This document shows positions 1-9,733 of a stretch of 64,000 nucleotides of DNA, one piece after another. Below the pieces are notes generated by a model. The model was not told the origin of the DNA. It ran no database searches and worked only from the letters and a program-made list of their open reading frames with translations. Position 1 is the first letter of the stretch; each line of letters begins with the position of its first letter. This DNA comes from Nelumbo lutea. Lineage: Eukaryota > Streptophyta > Magnoliopsida > Proteales > Nelumbonaceae. The stretch lies in the NCBI GenBank assembly GCA_022828595.1, contig JAKGHH010000002.1:76046383-76110382 (forward strand), given 5' to 3'. The position numbers and the translations under genes are program-made.

Positions 1-3000
1 TCTGCAAAAGGTGGCTGCTGATCTGAGATCATCCATCTGGAAACAGATGGATGGTGTTGGTATCAAGTATATCCCCAGCAACACCTTCTCTTACTATGAT
101 CAAGTACTCGACACCACGGCAATGCTTGGGGCTGTTCCTGAGAGATACAACTGGGCTGGCGGTGAGATCGGCTTCGACACCTACTTCTCCATGGCCAGGG
201 GGAATGCCTCTGTACCTGCTATGGAAATGACCAAGTGGTTTGACACCAACTAGTAAGTGATGGCTCTTCTGCACACGGTCTATACTCTAAAGAATATTTA
301 TAATGAACTGACAGCATTGAATGTAGCTAATATGTGTTTCTTATTCGTGCAGCCATTTCATTGTCCCCGAATTGGGACCTAACACAAAATTCTCTTACGC
401 TTCTCACAAGGCAGTGAATGAATACAAAGAGGCTAAAGAGGTCTGCTTTATGTGGATATTTGCTATTCTACTTGGTTGTGCTCTATTGGAGTATCATTGG
501 ATCTCTTAGACTCTTACTCATCTACATCTTATTTAGTTTTGGACCTCTATTTGGCAATTAGAACAGGAATTGTTGCGACTTGGGTAGTGTGCAAAGATGC
601 GTCCTACATTAGTTACCTTCATTCAGTAGAATATTAGCATAGTTAACTTTCTAAATGGGTGCATATATTATATGTTATTGGTAATCATAATGAAGGTCGT
701 GTTTATGGATGGGTAGCAGACCACCTACTTAACAAGTCTCGGAAAATGTCCATTCAGATTACAAGAACTGAAACTTTCATGAAACCTTTTCTGAACATCT
801 GACTTGATTATTTATTTATTTTTGGGGGGTGGGATATGGCCCCATCACTGCATGGGATGTACATAGATCAATATAATCCCAGCTGAATGGTGATAATTGT
901 CTGTTCTTCTAGGACTCTTTTCTTATAAATTATAATTCTTTTTGCTCTGTGAGAAAGTGCTTCCTAAATTACTTGTCTTTTTTGTTCATCTTGTCTTTTC
1001 AGCTTGGAATCGATACAGTTCCAGTCATTGTCGGTCCTGTCTCCTACTTGTTGCTATCTAAACCGGCCAAGGGTGTTGAGAAGTCTTTCCCTCTTCTCTC
1101 TCTTCTTGAAAAGATTCTTCCTGTCTACAAGTAAGGACTTGAAACTTTTCTGTGGATGGCATTGGTTGATTCTTTATCTTATTGCAGGTTCTTTCAAATT
1201 GATTATTCTAATGGTTAAACCTTGTACAGGGAAGTGGCGGCTGAACTTAAGGCAGCTGGTGCTTCCTGGATTCAATTCGATGAGCCAACCCTTGTCTTGG
1301 ATCTTGAGCATAACCAATTGGAGGCATTTACTAAAGCCTATGCAGAGCTGGAATCATCTCTCTCTGGCCTGAATGTTCTCATTGAGACATACTTTGCTGA
1401 TATTCCTGCTGCAGCATACAAGACTCTCACTTCTTTGAAGGGTGTTACTGGGTTTGGGTTTGACTTTGTTCGTGGACCTCAGACTCTTGATCTTATCAAG
1501 GGTGAATTTCCTTCAGGCAAATATCTCTTTGCTGGAGTGGTTGATGGAAGGAACATTTGGGCTAATGATCTTGCTTCTTCTCTCGGTACCTTGGAGGCTC
1601 TTGAGGGCATTGTGGGTAAAGGTATTCATTCTTTCATGAAGCTATTTTTCCCCTGTATGAAATTCTCAGAGCATGTTGCTAATTTGGGTTATTTATTGTT
1701 TACATCTGTAGAAAAACTTGTTGTCTCTACTTCCTGCTCACTTCTCCACACTGCTGTTGACCTTGTAAACGAAACTAAGTTGGACAAGGAAATCAAATCA
1801 TGGCTGGCATTCGCTGCACAGAAAGTTGTTGAAGTGAATGCTTTGGCCAAGGCATTGGCTGGTCAGAAGGATGAGGTATCCCCTTGAAACCCAGTGTGAA
1901 ATCTCCTAACCCTGTTATGATAGTTTTTTCCTGGCAAGCATTTCATAATCATCACCACCACCACCATCACCATCATCATCATCAGTCACCATCATCTAAA
2001 GCCTTGTCTTAACCCAGTGTGAAATCAAAACATGAATCCTGTTTCACCATTCTGTTCTATTCGGTGCCATATCTATGTTAAATTATTAGCCCATAGATCA
2101 TTTCTTACTACCTCAATTCATTTCTGCCTCTTACTCTTCTAGCCCCTTCAACTTGTAACAGATCATTTCATATGGGTGCTGTAGATTGTCTTTTCTGCAT
2201 GTGACCAACCATCTGAGTCTACTTACCCTCATTTTGTGACCTACTGGAGCTACTCTGTCTTCAAATGAGTTATAGCCATATATAGTTTAATACCTAATAT
2301 GGAATGGGCAGTGTAATGTTTTTGGAGTGTATCAAAGAAAAATTGGGCCTTCTTGGTTGATCAAACTTGATAAATGACTGAAGAAAATATTATCAGCGTT
2401 CTTTATGTTTTGACGTACAGGTTAACCTTGGTTTCTCACTTTTTTGTCACTTTATGTTCAGTCAATCTTCTCCCAGAATGCTGCTGCTCAGGCTTCAAGA
2501 AAATCTTCTCCAAGGGTGACCAATGAGGCTGTGCAGAAAGCTGTAAGTCCTTTTGTCAAATTTATTTTTCATCACTCTGGTTTTTTAATTGTCTTCAGAA
2601 AATTCTTTTACTTACCAAATTATGTCTCTGTCTTCGCTTGTTTAGGCTGCTGCTTTGAAGGGTTCTGACCACCGCCGAGCCACAAATGTTAGTGCTAGAT
2701 TGGATGCTCAGCAGAAGAAGCTTAACCTTCCAGTTCTCCCAACAACTACCATTGGGTCCTTCCCCCAGACATTGGAGCTGAGAAGAGTCCGCCGTGAATA
2801 CAAGGCTAACAAGTAAGCAGATTCTTAAGATTTCTTGTCTGTCATGATATTGAAATGGCTTTTGATTTTTGTGAATGATCTACTAATTTTTCTTATTAAT
2901 TCTCCTTCAGGATCTCAGAGGATGATTACATTAAGGCCATCAAGGAGGAAATCAGCAAAGTTGTCAAGCTCCAAGAAGAGCTTGACATTGATGTCCTGGT

Positions 3001-4164
3001 CCATGGAGAGCCAGAGGTGAGCTTTCTTAAAACCACTGAACCCAGCTGACTTCAATAATCCAACTTCTGAATTATTATCATACTAAAGATGACCTGGTTT
3101 AAAACTTTAGACACTTAGAATTTATGGCATGGTTATATGATTATTGTTTATAAACATCTGAATGCACAGAGGAACGACATGGTCGAGTATTTCGGTGAGC
3201 AGTTGTCTGGTTTTGCCTTCACTGTTAATGGGTGGGTGCAATCTTATGGGTCACGGTGCGTCAAGCCACCTATCATCTATGGTGATGTGAGCCGCCCCAA
3301 GGCCATGACTGTGTTCTGGTCCTCATTGGCTCAGAGCATGACTGCCCGCCCCATGAAGGGAATGCTTACAGGTCCTGTTACCATTCTCAACTGGTCCTTT
3401 GTCAGAAACGATCAGCCCAGGTAAGGAGAAGAACTGACTTCACTGATTGATCTACCTTATTTTTCTATATATTGTCTGATGAGATAAATGTTTTATTATC
3501 AGATTCGAGACTTGCTACCAAATTGCTTTGGCCATCAAGGACGAAGTTGAGGATCTCGAGAAGGCCGGCATTAATGTCATCCAAATTGATGAGGCTGCTT
3601 TGAGAGAAGGTCTGCCTCTCAGGAAGTCTGAACAATCTTTCTACTTGGAATGGGCTGTGCACTCCTTCAGAATCACTAACTGCGGTGTCCAGGACACAAC
3701 CCAGGTTCCCCCTTGACTTGAGCTTGATTCTGGTGTTCTATTTATTTCTCCAGGCAGTTAAAGCTTAATATAGTTCCAATTCCATGTTTTGACAGATTCA
3801 CACCCACATGTGCTACTCCAACTTCAATGACATCATCCACTCTATCATTGACATGGATGCCGATGTGATCACCATCGAGAACTCGCGATCCGACGAGAAG
3901 CTCCTCTCAGTCTTCCGCGAGGGTGTTAAGTATGGTGCTGGCATTGGCCCTGGTGTCTATGACATCCACTCACCTAGGATCCCGTCCACAGAAGAGATTG
4001 CAGACCGCATCAACAAGATGCTTGCTGTGCTTGAGACCAACATCCTCTGGGTCAACCCAGACTGTGGGCTCAAGACCCGCAAGTACTCTGAAGTCAAGCC
4101 TGCCCTGAGCAACATGGTTGCTGCTGCCAAGCTCCTCCGAACTGAGTTGGCTAGTGCCAAGTGA
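1..4164 (+). CDS. METE: Cobalamin-independent methionine synthase, 5' end outside window
   Basis: Transfers a methyl group from 5-methyltetrahydrofolate polyglutamate to homocysteine, the last step of methionine synthesis and part of the S-adenosylmethionine cycle; the main plant form is cytosolic. Exons read in phase at 2-252, 353-440, 1003-1130, 1230-1621, 1712-1875, 2462-2542, 2646-2812, 2911-3016, 3170-3420, 3503-3704 and 3796-4164 (TGA). They encode 732 residues; plant enzymes have about 765, so only about 33 N-terminal residues are missing. Family zinc ligands are visible: His and Cys in HTHMC at the start of the last exon, the Glu of IENSRSDEK and the Cys of NPDCG. All introns are GT-AG; donors at 441 (GTCTGC), 1876 (GTATCC) and 3705 (GTTCCC) are weak. 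Intron 4 (1622-1711) is 90 nt with no in-frame stop. No frameshift or premature stop was seen, so this is probably a working gene. Confidence 0.97.
1944..1996. repeat. CAT/CAC trinucleotide microsatellite in intron 5
   Basis: A run of CAT and CAC triplets, slightly interrupted, inside the 586-nt intron between methionine synthase exons 5 and 6. It is non-coding by the exon model and is a likely length polymorphism. Confidence 0.8.
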
Positions 4165-4400
4165 AAGGAAGGTTATCTATGTGGGTGGGCATATGGCCAG
4201 TCAAAGGATTCATATTAAAGAGGGCAATTCTCTATTACTGTTCTAATAATCGTGAGCTTTGTGAAGATGAGTATGACCTGGGAATGTTGTTTGTTTCTTT
4301 TCTGTATTAGGCTTTTTCTCTTTGGGTTCTGAGGTGTTTTTTTTTTCCTTTTCTCTACTCAATTGACGGGCAATCACTTGTCAAAAAAAAAAAAAAAAAG
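4165..4400 (+). other. Probable 3' UTR and downstream flank of methionine synthase
   Basis: Sequence directly after the methionine synthase stop codon. It is T-rich with TGT and TTTGT stretches of the kind found near plant poly(A) sites (about 4280-4340), followed by a genomic run of about 18 A at 4382-4399 and a run of nine C at 4421-4429. The exact cleavage site cannot be told from the sequence. Confidence 0.5.
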
Positions 4401-4739
4401 AAACAATTGAAAGGCCATTGCCCCCCCCCGTTCTGTATCGTAGTTACTTTCATGAATGGAAATTTAAACCTATAGTTCTTCTTCAGTTCTAATAGTCTGA
4501 CATTCCAATTCGGATCCATGTATTTCAGTTGCCAAATGGGATAACCTTGCCTTGCGATAGATTTCTGTTTGAAGTAGAATCAATGGTGTTTATGCCACAA
4601 ATCCCAAACATAGTTTTTTAAACTCAAAGCGGGACTCAACGTAGAAGAATTTAAAAAAGCAGAGGATGATGCTGATGGAGATTTCTCAAACTCTAATGCA
4701 AACAAGTGGCCCATCCTATGCCCTTTCCCTTTCACCTTC
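4401..4739. other. Intergenic, nothing identified
   Basis: No coding similarity, hairpin or repeat was recognised between the methionine synthase 3' flank and the copia remnant on the opposite strand. Confidence 0.5.
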
Positions 4740-5889
4740 CTAGTGCATTGATCCTAAATCAAATAACGAATTTGAGGGAAAAAGTTTGATACACAAGTCA
4801 TCACTTCCAATGATGTCAAGTTTTTCACCACTAGTAGTGACAATGTGTTTATGATTAGTCTCAGATAACTTGTTTGAAGATTCAAGATAGGTTCTAGTCA
4901 TATGATTTGTAGCACCAGAATCAATTATCCAAACGAGAGAACAATAATAACCGAAGAACTCACTAGATAGGCTGATAGCAGAAAAGGCAGATGAGATGGC
5001 AGAAGATACTAGTTCTATCTCTTTCGTACTCATGGAAGTAGAGGATTCTCCCTTGGCAATAGGGGTATTGGACACTCGCCCCTCAGATGCTTGATAAGCT
5101 CGTGGCTGATTCCTCTTCATGGATCCCTTGGGTGGATGAATTGGGCATATGTGTAGACATTTTTCTTTTTGCAATGAGAGGCTATATGTCCATATCCTTT
5201 ACATTCATAGCATTGAGTTTAGAATGGTCATTTCCACCAGATTTCTTATTCCCTCGTGCAAGAAAAACAATATCAATCCCTAAATCAGGATGTTTCCTTT
5301 CTATGTTTGCAACAGTTAGGAGTCTAGTTTCTTCCCTCAATAACTCTCTCATCACAAAGTCTAAGTTTGGAAGAATTCATCTACTCAAAATATTTGTCCT
5401 GCTTATTTCATACTCAAGTCTCAGCCTCATGAGAAATTGATTAATTTTCCTATTCTCAAAATGTTTTTGCAAATACTTGACACAATCAACGAGATTAGAG
5501 GGTTCAATATGAACAAGTTCTTACTTAGCTCAGAGATCAATAAAGTCTGAATAGTATTCTTGTATCTTTTTGTTCCCCTGTCAATAAACAAAGATTTCAT
5601 ATTCAATCTGGTATTTCTATGACATATTGGACTGATAATAAACATTTTTCAAGCATACATCTCATAGACAGTCCTTACTGTTCTCATAGGAACACTAATG
5701 TGAGGCACAATGGAGCTCAAAATCCTGGAGACTAACTTTCCGTTGTCAAGCTTCCATTGTGTATAGGCTTTACTATTAGCCTCCTTCAAGTCCCTTTCCC
5801 TCAACATAGAAATCAAAATGGAACTTCCACATATTGTAGTTAGTTCCATCAAATTTTATAGGGAGAAAATCAACCTTTTTAGCGATCAT
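4740..5889 (-). pseudogene. Copia gag and N-terminal protease, broken
   Basis: The - strand ATG at 5889 opens a copia gag start with the motif KFDGTNYNMWKFHF. The frame stops after about 35 codons and similarity continues in another frame (5852-5649). A gag zinc knuckle of form CX2CX4HX4C (CYECKGYGHIASHC) lies near 5215-5170, followed by the protease start with the active-site motif WIIDSGATNHMT near 4910. Several stops and frame changes separate these parts, so no full protein can be made. Nothing of integrase or RT follows. Confidence 0.75.
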
Positions 5890-6674
5890 AAATGAGCAAA
5901 AAAAACCCAGAATAGCAATACTAATGTTGGAAAAGTACTAAAATCAGCAATGAACAAAGCAGAAAAATTACTTCAGCTAAACATAGTATTCTTCAAAAAA
6001 GTAAAATGAGGGCTAAGGCATGAAATATAGACAAATCCAAGGCAACTTCAGTAGGAAACTTTAGAGAAGAATAAAAAGTCCTCCAATAAACACCACAGAA
6101 TTAGGGTAGCACAAAGTAAGGTTCCAAGGACTGATAACCAAAAGAAGAAAATGCCCTAGGGCAGCACAAAAACTAGGGTTCCAAGGATTGATAATAGTCG
6201 ATTATGACAATAGTGCGATGCACCAACCTGAAATGAGAAGTTTTCCCGATCAACTTGAAGAGAGGACTTGATGTCTGTTGAAGTTTCTCGGTCATAAAAA
6301 GAAACCATGTTTGAATATTGCTGCTATTGAGGGAGGAAACAGCCAAACTGTTGAGACTCCTTATTTTATGACTGCTCAAAACTGAACCACAAAGAAAAAA
6401 GCTACAACCACCCATGAGAAATCAGTACATAGTCGGAGGAAGAAAAGAAAATTGCTGCCATCCAAGAGAGAAGACCAAAACTCCTCCAAGACGTCAGTTT
6501 TGCTGATTTTCTGAGAGAAAGAAGAAAGTTCTAGGAGACACAGCTGGTAAAAAATCCTTCCAGATAGAAGCTTTCAAGAGGAACAAGGGTTAAAAGAGCT
6601 CTAACACCAGCCAAAAGCACCCTAAGAACAGAAACCCTAATATACTTAACGAATGAGTAAGGAAAGAGTAGCCT

Positions 6675-6686
6675 GCTCTGATACCA
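6675..6686 (-). promoter_or_regulatory. Primer-binding site for initiator Met-tRNA
   Basis: On the - strand the bases read TGGTATCAGAGC, complementary to the 3' end of plant initiator Met-tRNA, where minus-strand DNA synthesis of copia elements starts. It abuts the putative 5' LTR. Confidence 0.85.
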
Positions 6687-6917
6687 TGTCAATAGACCCG
6701 GAGTAGAATACAAAATTCTAAGGATCAAGAATGGATAATTCGACCCTACCCCAAGGGTCCTTTATATAGAAAGTGAAATTACAAAAATTATAGAGAAGCC
6801 CTTATTATAGGGTAGCACAATTTAGAGAATTTATAGAGAGGCCCTTGCGGGGCTGAAGTGAAAGTAATAATAAATAAGAAAACAATACAATAAGGACTAC
6901 AGTAAAATGGTACATCA
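6687..6917 (-). repeat. Putative 5' LTR of the copia remnant
   Basis: On the - strand this segment begins TGATGTACC and ends CTATTGACA directly before the primer-binding site, so it has the TG...CA ends of an LTR. A TATATAAA box lies at 6761-6768. No second copy exists in the window to confirm the outer boundary; the inner boundary is well supported by the PBS, the outer one less so. Confidence 0.55.
6761..6768 (-). promoter_or_regulatory. TATA-like box in copia LTR
   Basis: TATATAAA on the - strand, inside the LTR about 80 bp before its end. It fits the U3 promoter of the element; activity is unknown. Confidence 0.45.
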
Positions 6918-7218
6918 GGGAGTTTCTTCACAGTATAGGCATAAGGAGTTAATTAGAGCTAAGGTGGAATTGGGTTCTGCTCTTCACACCACTTCATGGT
7001 GGGATGGGGTTGTGAGGTGCACTCTATGAGAAGATTTAGATTCACTAGGATGACATTCTTAAAATCTAGCTTGAGAAGGGAGATGATCCTTCTTGTTCAT
7101 CTGATCAACTCTCTAATAATAGAGAAGGGAGATGATCTCATCATAACTTTTGGGTTGTAGATGATTTTATTAGACATCTCTATCCATTGTATAGCTTGGT
7201 CAACATATAAAGTTTGCC
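6918..7218. other. Intergenic, nothing identified
   Basis: Between the copia LTR and the 101-bp foldback element. AT-rich, with no coding similarity recognised. Confidence 0.4.
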
Positions 7219-7335
7219 ATGAGGAGTAGACCTGTTCATGGGCCAGGCTTCGGGCTCGGGCTTTGGGTTAGGCCTCATTCAAATTTTCGCAAAAGTCAAG
7301 CCCGAGCCCGACCCATGAACAAGTCCAATGAGGAG
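7219..7335. mobile_element. 101-bp MITE with 8-bp target-site duplication (hAT-type)
   Basis: A perfect direct repeat ATGAGGAG at 7219-7226 and 7328-7335 encloses a GC-rich hairpin (7227-7327). The ends are imperfect inverted repeats: TAGACCTGTTCATGGG on the left and, reversed, TGGACTTGTTCATGGG on the right, extending into GGGCTCGGGCTT. An 8-bp duplication with such ends fits a non-autonomous hAT-superfamily element. It has no coding capacity. Confidence 0.8.
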
Positions 7336-7705
7336 AAGACCAAATGGGTAAAGTAGTCTTTTCTGTCTTTTCATTACTGGGTGCTAATAGCTGGGGAGGA
7401 TTTAGTTAATTGTCAAAAAAACTTGGTGTATTTTTAAGGTAATTTTAAAACAATAAGGGGGGATCTAGTTAATTGTCAAAAATCTTGGGGTACTTTAAGG
7501 CAATTTTAAAACAATAAGGGTGAATAAGTCAATTTCTTAAAACTCAGGAAACTTTTAAGAGATTTGTATAAAAATATAAACATATCCGAGGTAATTGCAT
7601 TGAGAAGTAGTGTAAGTAGTGCAACTCATGCATTTTGAAGAAAGGTGTTGGATGCCCAAGGAAGCCTTGTGGTTTGCCTCAAGGATATGAGTTCCGAATT
7701 CAGCC
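7336..7705. other. Intergenic with short direct repeat
   Basis: Two similar stretches containing AGTTAATTGTCAAAAA (about 7405 and 7468), each followed by a near-copy of the next 40-50 bases, form an imperfect direct duplication. No gene was recognised. Confidence 0.45.
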
Positions 7706-7986
7706 TTAGGCTATGTTTGGTTGCGGTTTAAATAAATTTGCATTGATGCAAAACAATAGCAGTGAAAGTGATTTCAGTTTAAATTCTGACCTATTTTAAT
7801 TTTGATTCAAATTTTAACTTATTTTGTTTGATTGCAGTACAAATGAAGTAAATTAAGGCATGAAGTAGAATTAAAGTAAAATACAAAACAAAATTAAACA
7901 AGAATTTACACTTTTTTTTTACTTTTGCACTCCCATGAATTTGTACTAGTGCAAATAAATTTGCATTGGAACCAAACACAACCTAA
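7706..7986. mobile_element. MITE with GGCTATGTTTGGTT ends
   Basis: Inverted ends GGCTATGTTTGGTT (from 7709) and, reversed, GGTTGTGTTTGGTT (ending 7983). The flanks are TTA on the left and TAA on the right, close to the 3-bp TTA duplication of Tourist/PIF-Harbinger MITEs. The subterminal motif AATAAATTTGCATTG occurs in opposite orientations near both ends. The interior is AT-rich and non-coding. Confidence 0.6.
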
Positions 7987-8424
7987 GTAGAAATTTAGAA
8001 GTTCCATCTTGGTAGGAATGCCAACAATAATGCAACTCATAGGATTTATAGGTAAGGCCCTAGTGTCTTGACAACTGTTTGATTGTGTGCCAAATTGTTT
8101 TTTTTTTCCAGAACCGGATTAATTATGCTTAAAGTGGTTCTTGATATTTAGTTGTGTTGGTAGTTGTAGTAGGTAGTGTTTTCTTTCTGTAGGTTTTCTT
8201 GTGTTTGTTGTGGTGCAGTTGGCATTGCTATCCGCCAATGCCATTGTTGTATGGAGTGGTGATAAAAAACTACATAGTCAAGAAAAAAATAAGAGATAAG
8301 AAGTTAGGATAATGGGTGCAAGGTTCTCTTTAACTTGTTCATATTAGCAATCAATTGGACACCTCTTTCGTACGTTAAATTACGGGGAGTGTAAGCCAAT
8401 AGGGATAAGGATGAGCTTTCGCTT
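7987..8424. other. Intergenic, nothing identified
   Basis: No coding similarity or repeat structure recognised. Confidence 0.4.
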
Positions 8425-8640
8425 TTTGGTAAGTTACTTACCCAGGTAAATACAATTACCTGGGTAAGCTTTTCCTAGGAAACACTTACCCATGTAAGTG
8501 AATTTACCCATGTTCTTTTATTTCCCAAGTAAAAAAAGGTCCCATTTCAGTATTGGAAACTTCCCCCCAAGTGGGAAAGTTATTTACCCACCTGGGAGAT
8601 GGGTATCACTTACACGGGTAAGTGAGACTTAGGAAAATAA
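8425..8640. repeat. Inverted repeats rich in TTACCCAGGTAA
   Basis: Several palindromic motifs (TTACCCAGGTAA, ACCTGGGTAAG, TTACCCATGTAAGTG, ACACGGGTAAGTG) face each other across the segment, with AGGAAAA marks on both sides. It would fold into a long imperfect hairpin. No target-site duplication was found, so assignment to a MITE family is open. Confidence 0.4.
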
Positions 8641-9041
8641 GTTTTCTCTAGTCCCCACATTATTCTGAAAAAAGAACATGGGATTCTTGGTCAATGGAAA
8701 CCAAAATCCCATTGACCAACTTCCCCTCTCTCAAAATCCCAAAACAGAATGGCCCCTAAGGTTTTGGTGAAGAAGGTTACTTGGAGAGACCTAGCACTCG
8801 CGTGGAATAAATGTCCAATCCTTGATATAGGGGTTGGTCTCTCCATTTATACATATAAGGATCAAGGCTACGCACATGAGGCCAAGATCACAAGATATTT
8901 CTTGGTCAACATGGCATCTAGGTATAGATCCCAATAGTTCCTCTCTTCGGGACACGTGTCCCCATAGGACCACAAGGCTAGTGCTATTAGAGCACCAGTT
9001 TGGGCTTCAACAGAGGGCGACATGTGTTAGCACGACACTTG
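8641..9041. other. Intergenic, nothing identified
   Basis: Short open frames exist on both strands but none resembles a known protein. Confidence 0.4.
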
Positions 9042-9170
9042 GGCTATGTTTGGTTTGAAGGAAAAAGCAAGGAAAGAAAGGGAAAGGTAGGAAAACTCAT
9101 ACAAAGTTTGTAAAGGTTTCCCCACCTTTCCTTTCCTTTCCCTACTTTTTCCTTCAAACCAAACGCAGCC
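9042..9170. mobile_element. Tourist-like foldback MITE, copy 1
   Basis: A near-perfect hairpin: GGCTATGTTTGGTTTGAAGG on the left and its reverse complement, ending CAAACGCAGCC, on the right, with a purine-rich arm pairing to a pyrimidine-rich arm. TTA follows the right end; the left flank reads TTG, which may be a mutated TTA. Related copies occur at 21764-21892 and 27156-27273. Fits PIF/Harbinger (Tourist) MITEs. Confidence 0.75.
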
Positions 9171-9173
9171 TTA

Positions 9174-9540
9174 GGTAGAGCCAATTGTGATTTCCCTGAG
9201 ACACCAACCACGAGTCTAACACTCCGAGTGTGACACTCCTCATACTCTGTTGTTGGCTTGGCTTACCTCACAACAAGTTTATGGTGCCTTGTGGGAGTGA
9301 GCACAACCCCATGAGTTAAGTTGTTTTACTCGGGTGAGATGGGCTAAACGTGATCCCTCACAAGGTTAAGATTCTGCATGGCAATTTCTTGTGAGGCTAG
9401 CAAACTATTGTGAGGTAGATTACTATGACTTGGTAAGGCAGTCTACGAGTTGTCTAGTGTTGCCTCATGGGGCAACTCATGGGCTTCATCATGTGCTATC
9501 TTGTTAGGTGGTTCTTGATTCTTATCATGTATGTTGATGT
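9174..9540. other. Intergenic, nothing identified
   Basis: GTGAGG- and CTCACA-containing sequence without recognised coding content. Confidence 0.4.
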
Positions 9541-9733
9541 GTAGGGATGGTCATGGGCTAAGCTTTTCACAAGCTATTTGAACTTGGCTCGTGAAAAGAT
9601 CGATTGGGCTTAGTTTAAACTGAGCTTTGAGCTGAGCTTGAGCCTAACATATAGGCTCATTTTTTAATCAAACTAAGCTTGAGCCCAATAAACCTCAGCT
9701 CATAAAGCTTGTGAGCTTAATCGAGCCTTTACA
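9541..9733. repeat. Foldback segment rich in AAGCTTGAGC
   Basis: Repeated AGCTTGAGC, GAGCTTTGAGCTGAGC and TTTCACAAGC / GCTTGTGAGC motifs in both orientations. It begins with GGTCATGGGCTAAGC, similar to ends of small plant hAT-type elements. It abuts the 3' truncation point of the copia pol remnant. The boundaries are uncertain and no TSD was seen. Confidence 0.4.

Larger units (their letters stand above)
4740..6917 (-). mobile_element. Decayed Ty1/copia retrotransposon, 5' part only
   Basis: Reading on the - strand: a putative 5' LTR (6917-6687) with a TATA-like box, a primer-binding site, an untranslated leader of about 0.8 kb, a broken gag and the start of the protease. Integrase, reverse transcriptase and the 3' LTR are absent; homology stops about 570 bp past the methionine synthase stop codon. 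The element is therefore truncated at its 3' end. The order and orientation (LTR, PBS, gag, protease) are those of Ty1/copia elements. Confidence 0.8.

Noticed and set aside
4382..4429. Run of A followed by run of C after methionine synthase, considered as a processed-gene poly-A tail
   Set aside because: The gene has introns and the run lies beyond the UTR; a plain homopolymer is the simpler reading.
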